Made by a program: the position numbers and the translations under genes
Notes under the pieces: generated by a model
Database searches by the model: none
What the model saw: only the letters and a program-made list of their open reading frames with translations
What the model was told of the DNA's origin: nothing
In this document: positions 57,948 through 64,000 of the stretch, one piece after another
Layout of the letters: every line of letters starts with the position of its first letter
Position numbering within the stretch: the first letter of the stretch is position 1
NCBI GenBank assembly: GCA_013347225.1
Contig: CP054595.1
Coordinates: 4,026,415-4,090,414 of the forward strand
DNA: 64,000 nucleotides
DNA from: Candidatus Accumulibacter similis
Lineage (GTDB): Bacteria; Pseudomonadota; Gammaproteobacteria; Burkholderiales; Rhodocyclaceae
Direction of reading: 5' to 3'

Positions 57948-58949
57948 TTGCTCGCCAGAGAAACGACACCCAGTACCATCGTCAGGTACCTCGATGAGTA
58001 CGTCATCGGCCAGGATGAGGCCAAGAAGGTCCTCGCCGTCGCGGTCTATTCGCACTACCGCAAGATCGCCACGCTGCGCAACGACCAGGGGGCGATCGCC
58101 AAGAGCAACGTGCTCCTCGTTGGACCCTCGGGCACCGGCAAGACGCTGCTCTGCGACACGCTGTCGCGGATGCTGAAGGTGCCGTTCGTCACCGCCGACG
58201 CAACCTCGCTGGCGCAGACCAAGTACGCCAACGAGGAGATCGAGGCGGCACTGCAACGGCTGCTCGACAAGGCCGATGGCAACATCGAACACGCGCAGCA
58301 GGGGATCGTCTTCATCGACGAGATCGACAAGCTGCGAAGCTCGAACGCGGCCGCCGGGAGCAGTTCGGGCGAGAGCGTGCAGCATGCGCTGCTGAAGATC
58401 ATGGAGGGATCGCCGGTCAAGCTGAACGACAACCGCTACATCGACACGGCCAACATCCTGTTCATCTGCGGCGGCGCTTTCGTCGGTCTCGAGAACATCA
58501 TGGCGCGGACGCACGGCTTCGGCTTCATTGCCACCTCAGCCGACGACAACCAGAACATCCTCGACCGGCTCAACAAACGCGTCAAGCCGACCGACCTCTT
58601 CGAGTTCGGGCTGATCCCCGAGTTCACCGGTCGCCTGCCGGTGATCGCCAGGCTGCACGAGCTGAGCAAGCCGATGCTGGTGCGCATCATGAGTACGGCG
58701 AAGAATTCGATCTACCGCCAGTACATCGAGATCTTCCGTGATGAAGGGGTCGAACTGAGCATCGGCCCGCGCGTTTTCGAGCAGATCGCCGAGCTCGCGC
58801 TCGAGTACAAGACCGGCGCGCGCAGCCTGCGTGGCATCTTCGAGGAACTGATCACGCCGATCCTCTACCTGATACCGGACAACCCGGAGATCTGCAAGGT
58901 TGAAATCTCGTCATTGTTTGAAGACGCCCGCTATTTCCGGCGCAAGTAG
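57948..58949 (+). CDS. ClpX-like AAA+ ATPase lacking the zinc-binding domain
   Basis: 333 residues from a TTG at 57948; an in-frame TAG nine bases upstream rules out a longer protein. The AAA+ core is clearly ClpX: IVRYLDEYVIGQDEAKKVLAVAVY, Walker A GPSGTGKT (59-66), Walker B IVFIDEIDKL (120-129), ILFICGGAFVGLENI, FGLIPEFTGRLPV and the sensor-2 TGARSLRGI. Two features differ. The N-terminal zinc domain that binds adaptors is absent. The pore-1 loop GYVG is replaced by KYAN (92-95), and the RKH loop by LNDNR. An IGF-type ClpP-docking loop is doubtful (HGFGF is present). A specialised unfoldase or remodeller is inferred. It is not the housekeeping clpX. Confidence 0.88.
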   Translation: MLARETTPSTIVRYLDEYVIGQDEAKKVLAVAVYSHYRKIATLRNDQGAIAKSNVLLVGPSGTGKTLLCDTLSRMLKVPFVTADATSLAQTKYANEEIEAALQRLLDKADGNIEHAQQGIVFIDEIDKLRSSNAAAGSSSGESVQHALLKIMEGSPVKLNDNRYIDTANILFICGGAFVGLENIMARTHGFGFIATSADDNQNILDRLNKRVKPTDLFEFGLIPEFTGRLPVIARLHELSKPMLVRIMSTAKNSIYRQYIEIFRDEGVELSIGPRVFEQIAELALEYKTGARSLRGIFEELITPILYLIPDNPEICKVEISSLFEDARYFRRK

Positions 58950-59802
58950 CAACCGCCCCGCCGCTGCCGGCGCCAGGCCCTGGCCGGACGCGCGCGCTGC
59001 GGCCGCCGCAGCGCTGCGCGTCGCAGCCCTCTGCATCGTTTCCTATCTGCTCGCGTGCACGGGAATCGCCATGTTCCAGAACCATCTGCTCTACTTCCCG
59101 CAGCGCGCCAGCGTTGGCGAAATGACCGCCGGCGGGCTCGCTCCCTGGCCGAGCGCCAACGACTTCCGCGGCCTGCTTGCCGAGCCGGCCACTCTGGCGC
59201 GCGCGACGGCGATCGTCTTCCACGGCAATGCCGGGCATGCCGGTCACCGCCAGTTCTACAGTGACGCACTCGCGCCACTCGGCCTGCGCGTCATCCTCGC
59301 CGAGTATCCGGCCTACGGCCCGCGCACCGGTGATCTCGGTGAGGCGAGCCTGGTGGCCGACGCCGAACGGACGATCGCGCTCGCGCACAGCCGCTACGGC
59401 GGACCGCTGTTGATCATTGGCGAATCGCTCGGGGCTGGCGTGGCAGCGGCAGCCAGTGTGCGCCAGCGCGCAGCGATCAATGGCCTGCTCCTGATCACAC
59501 CGTGGGACAGGCTGGAGAACGTCGCCAGCCACCACTACCCGCTGCTGCCGGTCAGGCTGCTGCTGCGCGACCGCTACGACAGCACGAGCCATCTCGCCGG
59601 CCTGCAGCGGCCTGTGCTGGTCGCCATCGCGGCGGACGACCGGATCGTCCCCGCCCGCTTCGGACGGGCGCTGTACGATGGCCTGCCGCAACCCAAGCGC
59701 CTGGCGCTGATCGAGGGCGCCGATCACAACGACTGGATCTATCGGCTCGACGCGAACTGGTGGCGCCAGGCGATCGACTTCCTGCTCACTGCGGCCGATT
59801 GA
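58918..59802 (+). CDS. Membrane-anchored alpha/beta hydrolase
   Basis: About 294 residues from a TTG at 58918 that overlaps the ClpX-like gene by 32 bp; the start is uncertain. A membrane anchor (LRVAALCIVSYLLACTGIAMF) precedes the hydrolase domain: oxyanion region VFHGNAGHAGH, nucleophile elbow GESLGAG, acid in AADDRIVPA and histidine in EGADHNDW. The closest pattern is the BEM46/FrsA-like serine hydrolase group. The substrate is unknown. Overlap with the ClpX-like gene implies co-transcription. Confidence 0.82.
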   Translation: MKTPAISGASSNRPAAAGARPWPDARAAAAAALRVAALCIVSYLLACTGIAMFQNHLLYFPQRASVGEMTAGGLAPWPSANDFRGLLAEPATLARATAIVFHGNAGHAGHRQFYSDALAPLGLRVILAEYPAYGPRTGDLGEASLVADAERTIALAHSRYGGPLLIIGESLGAGVAAAASVRQRAAINGLLLITPWDRLENVASHHYPLLPVRLLLRDRYDSTSHLAGLQRPVLVAIAADDRIVPARFGRALYDGLPQPKRLALIEGADHNDWIYRLDANWWRQAIDFLLTAAD

Positions 59803-59881
59803 TCCCGAAGCCGGCGTCGTGCCGCAGTCGCGAGCGGTCCACGCCGCCGCGGCGTCGCGCCGTGGGTGAATTGACGACCGC

Positions 59882-61321
59882 TCAGCGCCGTTTCCTGGCC
59901 GCCATCTCTTCGTGCAGCGTCCGCCTCGCCGGCCGCAGCGGGGTTCGGCTCTGCGTCCATCCCGATTGCCGCGGCGGCGTCAGCAGCCGCAGGCGGGTCG
60001 CCAGCCAGCCGAAGGCACGGTAGAGCAGCGGACGGGTGTACAGCGCTGCCCAGCCTGCCCAGACGGCGTCCATGACCAGACTGCGCGCCGCCCCCTGGCC
60101 GAGCAGCGGCTGTTGCCCGACGCGGGTTTCGTGCTGCGCTTCGCCCCGCAACCGGATCAGCAGGTCGGGAATCGGGATGCGCACCGGACAGACCTCGCCA
60201 CAGGCGCCACAGAGGCTGGAGGCGGTCGGCAGAACGTGTGTCGCCGCCAGGCCGAGCAGGTGCGGCGAGATGATCTCCCCAATCGGGCCGGGATAGGTCG
60301 CGCCATAGGCATGGCCGCCGATGCGCGTATACACCGGGCAATGGTTCATGCAGGCGCCGCAGCGGATGCACTGCAGGGTGGCGCGCAGCTGCTCATCGGC
60401 GTAGGCCTGGGTGCGCCCATTGTCGACCAGGACCAGATGCACCTCGCGCGGCCCATCCTTCTCGCCCGGCTTGCGCGGCCCGCTGATCAGGTTGAAGTAG
60501 GTGGTGATCGCCTGTCCGGTCGCCGAGCGGGTGAGCAGCGCGAAGAGCGGTGGCACGTGCTCGAGCTTCTCGACGACCTTCTCGATGCCGGTGATCGCAA
60601 TGTGCACGTCCGGCACCGTCGTGCACATGCGACCGTTGCCCTCGTTCTCGACCAGGCACAGCGTGCCGGTCTCGGCAACGGCGAAGTTGACTCCCGAGAG
60701 ACCGATCTCGGCTGCCATGAACTTCTCACGCAGCACCGCGCGGCCGATGCCGATCAGCTCGTCGACCGATTCGGTGTAGCTGGCACCCGGCACCTTGTCG
60801 GCGAACAGGCGGGCGATCTCCTCCTTCGTCTTGTGGATCGCCGGCATGATGATGTGCGACGGCTTCTCGCCATCGAGCTGGACGATGTACTCGCCCATGT
60901 CACTCTCGAGCGCCTGCATGCCGGCATCGGCCATCGCATGATTGAGCTCGATCTCCTCGCTGACCATCGACTTGCCCTTGACCATCAGTTTCGTCGCGTG
61001 CCGACGGGCGATGTCGATGATGATCCGGTTCGCCTCGTCCGGGGTTTCGGCCCAGTGCACGCGGATGCCGTTCTCGGTCAGCCGGCGCTCGAGCAACTCG
61101 AGCAGTTCCGGCAGGCGCGCCAGACTGTACTTGCGGATCTGTTCGGCGAGCGCGCGCTGACGCTCGAAGGCAGCCAGATCGGGAAACTGCGCCGCCCGCT
61201 TGCCGATCAGGAAGTCCATCGCGCCGCGAAAGCTGCGGCGCAGGTGCTCGTCGGCAACCGCCTCGGCCGCGCGCTCGCGGAACTCGCTGGCGGGAACGAA
61301 GCCGAGTGGCTGTACGCTCAT
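59882..61321 (-). CDS. lutB: L-lactate oxidation iron-sulfur protein LutB
   Basis: 479 residues. An N-terminal LUD-type domain (TKLMVKGKSMVSEEIELNHA and FAVAETGTLCLVENEGNGRM) is followed by ferredoxin-like cluster motifs CIRCGACMNHCPVY and CGACGEVCPVRIP. LutABC oxidises L-lactate to pyruvate and passes electrons to the respiratory chain. The ATG at 61321 overlaps the lutC stop by 4 bp. It is the last gene of lutACB in this order. Confidence 0.93.
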   Translation of the reverse strand: MSVQPLGFVPASEFRERAAEAVADEHLRRSFRGAMDFLIGKRAAQFPDLAAFERQRALAEQIRKYSLARLPELLELLERRLTENGIRVHWAETPDEANRIIIDIARRHATKLMVKGKSMVSEEIELNHAMADAGMQALESDMGEYIVQLDGEKPSHIIMPAIHKTKEEIARLFADKVPGASYTESVDELIGIGRAVLREKFMAAEIGLSGVNFAVAETGTLCLVENEGNGRMCTTVPDVHIAITGIEKVVEKLEHVPPLFALLTRSATGQAITTYFNLISGPRKPGEKDGPREVHLVLVDNGRTQAYADEQLRATLQCIRCGACMNHCPVYTRIGGHAYGATYPGPIGEIISPHLLGLAATHVLPTASSLCGACGEVCPVRIPIPDLLIRLRGEAQHETRVGQQPLLGQGAARSLVMDAVWAGWAALYTRPLLYRAFGWLATRLRLLTPPRQSGWTQSRTPLRPARRTLHEEMAARKRR

Positions 61322-61986
61322 GGCAGTTCCTCCTCGTCGAGCAGCAGGACGATCAGCTCCTTCGGTCCGTGCGCACCGTAAGCCAGCGTCACCTGGATGT
61401 CGGCGGTTTTCGACGGCCCCGAGACGAGCAGCGCATTGGTCGGCAGGTTGCCGCTCCAGTCCTGGGCGCTGATCGCCGCCAATAGGTCGGCATGGATCTG
61501 ATCGGCATCGAGGAGCGCGAAATGGATGGGCGGCACCAGCGACATCAGACGTGGCTCGCTGGCGTCCGGCCAGATGATCAGCGTGCCGGTCTCGGCGATG
61601 CCGCCGCGGGTCGAGGTCAGGCTGGCGTCGACGTCGCAGAAGAGTTCGGCCTTCCAGTCCTCGACCGGCCGGTCGTAGGCGCGCAGGCCAGCGATCCCGC
61701 TGCCGGCGAGCGCCGCGGCGTGCCGCTCGCCATGCAGCAGCGAGCGCACCCCCTTCGCCAGGCACAGGTCGCGCAGTTGCTTCGGCCAGTCTCCGCGGCT
61801 GGCCCGGACGACCTCGCCGTGCCAGAAAGCCATCTTCTCGCAGAACAGCCGGATCCGTTCGCCGCGATCGCCGGCTCCTGCCGCAGCGGTGAGCGCCGCC
61901 TGGTGGCTCCACACGTCGGGTGGCAACGGCAGCGGTCCCCGTGGTGCCTGCCGCAATCGCTGCAGGATGTTGTCACGCGCGCTCAC
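61318..61986 (-). CDS. lutC: Lactate utilisation protein LutC
   Basis: 222 residues from a GTG at 61986 that overlaps the lutA stop (GTGA). It has the LUD domain with GGIAETGTLIIWPDASEPRLMSL and LVSGPSKTADIQVTLAYGAHGPKELIVLLL. It is part of the LutABC lactate oxidase complex. An in-frame extension into lutA was rejected. Confidence 0.9.
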   Translation of the reverse strand: MSARDNILQRLRQAPRGPLPLPPDVWSHQAALTAAAGAGDRGERIRLFCEKMAFWHGEVVRASRGDWPKQLRDLCLAKGVRSLLHGERHAAALAGSGIAGLRAYDRPVEDWKAELFCDVDASLTSTRGGIAETGTLIIWPDASEPRLMSLVPPIHFALLDADQIHADLLAAISAQDWSGNLPTNALLVSGPSKTADIQVTLAYGAHGPKELIVLLLDEEELP

Positions 61987-62768
61987 CGCGCTTCTCCGGA
62001 ATCGGCGCCGCAGCGCTGCCAGAGAAAGCTGGCCAGATGCTGCCCCTGCAGGCTGCCACCCCCCTTCTGCAGCGTGTGGTTGAGATTGAGCATGCAGCCA
62101 CAGTCGGCGGAAACGAAGGTCGTCGCTCCCGTCTCCTGCAGCGCATCCGCCTTGTCGCCGGCCATTGCCCCCGAGATTGCCGGATGCTTCAGCGAAAACG
62201 TGCCACCGAAGCCGCAGCATTCCGCTTCGTGGGCATGCACCACGACATCGACCGCCGGCAACTGATCGAGCAGCGCGCGGGCGTGCACGTGCGTGCCCAT
62301 TTCGCGGCGAGCGGCACACGAGGTGTGCAGGGCAACCCGCTCGCGCGGCCCGCGGTCGGTCAAGCGTACCCGCGCCACCTCGAGCAGGAACTCCGACAGC
62401 TCGAACACGCGATCGGCAAGCGCCTGCGCTTCAGCCTGCAGGAGCGCGTCATCGGCGAAGATCTTCGGGTAGTGGTGGCGCATCATGCCGGCGCAGGAGC
62501 CCGACGGAACGACCACCGGCCACGGCTCGGGGAACAGCCGCAACTGGGCGAGCGCCACCGCGCGTGCCTGATCGGGGAAGCCGCTGCTGTGCGCCGGTTG
62601 TCCGCAGCACGTCTGATCAGCGGGAAAGATCACCTCGATTCCTTCCCGCTCGAGCAGCCGGACAGCGTCCAGCCCGGCCTGCGGGCAGAAGAGATCGATC
62701 AGGCAGGTTCCGAAAAGGTACACCCGGGCCGGCTTCTCGGGATACCGGCGGCGCTCTGTTCCATCCAT
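61983..62768 (-). CDS. lutA: Lactate utilisation (Fe-S) protein LutA
   Basis: 261 residues with two CCG domains: QTCCGQPAHSSGF near residue 52 and AECCGFGGTFSLKHP near residue 185, which bind iron-sulfur clusters or haem in heterodisulfide-reductase-like proteins. The opening VYLFGTCLIDLFCPQAG is typical. It is the first gene of the lut operon and faces the GntR regulator. Confidence 0.93.
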   Translation of the reverse strand: MDGTERRRYPEKPARVYLFGTCLIDLFCPQAGLDAVRLLEREGIEVIFPADQTCCGQPAHSSGFPDQARAVALAQLRLFPEPWPVVVPSGSCAGMMRHHYPKIFADDALLQAEAQALADRVFELSEFLLEVARVRLTDRGPRERVALHTSCAARREMGTHVHARALLDQLPAVDVVVHAHEAECCGFGGTFSLKHPAISGAMAGDKADALQETGATTFVSADCGCMLNLNHTLQKGGGSLQGQHLASFLWQRCGADSGEAR

Positions 62769-62798
62769 GGCACACTCCTGCGGGAAAACCGAAACCAG

Positions 62799-62813
62799 AG
62801 TGGTAAGACCACT
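62799..62813. promoter_or_regulatory. GntR/LldR-type operator 1
   Basis: AGTGGTAAGACCACT is a near-perfect palindrome containing TGGT-N3-ACCA, the FadR-subfamily GntR box. It lies 31 bp upstream of lutA, where a bound repressor would block transcription. Confidence 0.75.
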
Positions 62814-62963
62814 TCAGGTTAACTTACGTTTGCCGCGATCTTTTGTCAATCCTTGCCACACCTGTGCCAATCGTCCTCCAGGACGGTTGGCCTGAAGGCA
62901 TTCCCGGGACTCCCGCACACCCGGGCATGGGGCCACCCGGTGACCGCTCAGCCCTCATGGCAA

Positions 62964-62976
62964 CTGGTCAGACCAG
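62964..62976. promoter_or_regulatory. GntR/LldR-type operator 2
   Basis: CTGGTCAGACCAG is a perfect palindrome around TGGT-N3-ACCA, 53 bp before the GntR start. With the first site it would allow autoregulation or looping. Confidence 0.75.
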
Positions 62977-63029
62977 ATTCTTCCTGCAATAATCCGACGC
63001 CGATGCCCAGAGGACGCCAGCGCGAGCGC

Positions 63030-63782
63030 ATGACCTACAGCAAACTCAAATTGCCGCGAATTCCCGATGCCGTCGCGCATCAGCTCGAGACGCGGATCAT
63101 CGAAGGCTCACTGAAGCCCGGCGATCGTCTGCCGGCCGAACGGGAACTGGCGCTCGAACTCGGCGTCTCGCGCCCCTCACTGCGCGAAGCGATCAAGCAG
63201 CTCGTCTCACGCGGGCTGCTGCTGAGTCGCCATGGCGGCGGCACCTTCGTCACCGACCGGCTGACGACGAGCTTCAGCGATCCCTGGCAGCAGTTGCTCG
63301 CAGAACACCCGTTCCTGCACGACGACGTACTCGAATTCCGCCACCTGCTGGAAGCCTCGGCCGCCTCTCTGGCAGCACAAAGGGCGACGGACAGAGATCT
63401 GGAACGTCTCGAACAGGCGTACCAGCGCCTCGACGCGGCTTATGCCGGCAGTGACCGCAGCGCACAGGTCGCCGCCGACGTTGCTTTCCATCTGACGATT
63501 GCCGAGTCGGCGCACAACGCCGTCTTCGCCCACCTGCTGGCGAGCATCCTGCGCCTGCTGCACGAACACGTGCGCCACACCCTGCAGGAAATGTCGGTCA
63601 GCCCGCAAACCGGCCGGCAACTGATGCAGCAGCACGCGGCAATCCGCGACGCGATTGTCGGCCGCCAGGCCGAGGCCGCCCGGCTGGCATCCGACGCGCA
63701 CATCAGACATGTCCGGCAACGGCTGCTCGACGCCACGCAATCCGAGCAGAGGCGGCAGCGATCGCTGCGCCACCTGAGCTGA
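63030..63782 (+). CDS. FadR-subfamily GntR regulator of lactate utilisation (LldR/LutR-like)
   Basis: 250 residues. The N-terminal winged helix is IIEGSLKPGDRLPAERELAL and then SRPSLREAIKQLVSRGLLLS. The C-terminal FCD ligand-binding domain has EFRHLLEASAASLAAQRA, and the metal-site histidines lie in DVAFHLTIAESAHN and QQHAAIRDAI. It lies divergent to lutABC with two matching operators between. Lactate-released repression is inferred. The start is taken as ATG 63030; ATG 63003 is an alternative. Confidence 0.88.
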   Translation: MTYSKLKLPRIPDAVAHQLETRIIEGSLKPGDRLPAERELALELGVSRPSLREAIKQLVSRGLLLSRHGGGTFVTDRLTTSFSDPWQQLLAEHPFLHDDVLEFRHLLEASAASLAAQRATDRDLERLEQAYQRLDAAYAGSDRSAQVAADVAFHLTIAESAHNAVFAHLLASILRLLHEHVRHTLQEMSVSPQTGRQLMQQHAAIRDAIVGRQAEAARLASDAHIRHVRQRLLDATQSEQRRQRSLRHLS

Positions 63783-63787
63783 CCGCC

Positions 63788-63803
63788 AGCCCGCGAGCGG
63801 GCT
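63788..63803. terminator. Hairpin between the convergent GntR and smpB genes
   Basis: AGCCCGC and GCGGGCT can pair around a GA centre, directly between the two stops. No T tract follows on either strand, so terminator function is tentative. Confidence 0.4.
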
Positions 63804-64000
63804 AGACCTTGACGCGCATCAGGCGCGCCTTTTCGCGCACCCAGTCGCGCTCCTTCTCAGCCTCGCGCTTGTCATGCTGCTTCTTGCCCTTGGCGAGGCC
63901 GATCTCGACCTTGATGCGGCCGCGCTGCAGATGCAGGTCGAGCGGCAGCAGCGTGTAGCCGGCACGCTCGACCTGGCCGATCAGCTTGCTGACCTGCCTG
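63802..64000 (-). CDS. smpB: SsrA-binding protein SmpB (C-terminal part)
   Basis: The last 65 codons are present; the 5' part lies beyond the window. The reading RQVSKLIGQVERAGYTLLPL, then RIKVEIGLAKGKKQHDKREAEKERD, is the conserved core and basic tail of SmpB. It delivers tmRNA to stalled ribosomes. Confidence 0.93.
   Translation of the reverse strand, partial: RQVSKLIGQVERAGYTLLPLDLHLQRGRIKVEIGLAKGKKQHDKREAEKERDWVREKARLMRVKV

Overview
The window is about 64 kb of high-GC DNA that reads as the chromosome of a betaproteobacterium. The closest fit by gene content is the Rhodocyclales, possibly a Candidatus Accumulibacter-like organism. That rests on a CysB-type regulator beside a cysI-DUF934-cysH-cysD-cysN operon, a PEP-CTERM protein beside exopolysaccharide genes, urt urea uptake plus urease, DUF455 and DUF2946-like genes, and large STAND/TPR proteins. 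The taxonomic call is inference; no rRNA or tRNA gene was seen.

Layout. 0-2 kb: an export pair (GAF/HlyD adaptor and the start of a PqqD-like or M50-like partner). 3-10 kb: assimilatory sulfate reduction (cysB facing a TauE/SafE permease, then sulfite reductase, APS reductase and ATP sulfurylase). 10-12 kb: an orphan carboxysomal-type carbonic anhydrase homologue and rlmB. 12-19 kb: an exopolysaccharide block on the minus strand (PEP-CTERM protein, WecA-like transferase, Wzb-like phosphatase, Wza-like exporter, Wzc-like tyrosine kinase). 20-26 kb: a TonB-like protein and a complete urease operon ureDABCEFG headed by a Uma2-family gene. 26.7-39.4 kb: an accessory region with a giant NTPase carrying a C-terminal PD-(D/E)XK nuclease, a toxin-antitoxin remnant, a two-gene ATPase plus STAND-TPR operon, and a decayed GGDEF-EAL sensor gene. 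39.8-45.5 kb: urtABCDE urea transporter, with a sigma-54 promoter and NtrC-like sites. 45.8-50.6 kb: a tandem glycine riboswitch and gcvTHP. 50.6-54.3 kb: glutathione peroxidase, DUF2946-like, DUF455 ferritin-like and a Bcr/CflA exporter. 54.3-59.8 kb: an antitoxin remnant, a TOTE-type primase-helicase-endonuclease fusion, a ClpX-like ATPase lacking the zinc domain, and a hydrolase. 59.9-63.8 kb: the lutABC lactate oxidation operon opposite a GntR regulator with two operator palindromes. The window ends inside smpB.

How the parts fit. Urea import (urt, apparently under nitrogen control) and urease form one nitrogen-scavenging pathway split by an accessory insertion. The cys genes take sulfate to sulfide through APS rather than PAPS. 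The EPS block has a kinase and phosphatase pair for polymer-length control and a predicted exosortase substrate, but no exosortase in view. The most unusual material is in the 26-39 kb region and at 54-59 kb. There, conflict-type proteins (STAND-nuclease, ATPase/STAND-TPR pair, TOTE fusion) sit beside truncated toxin-antitoxin genes and a pseudogene, as expected for a defence or turnover hotspot.
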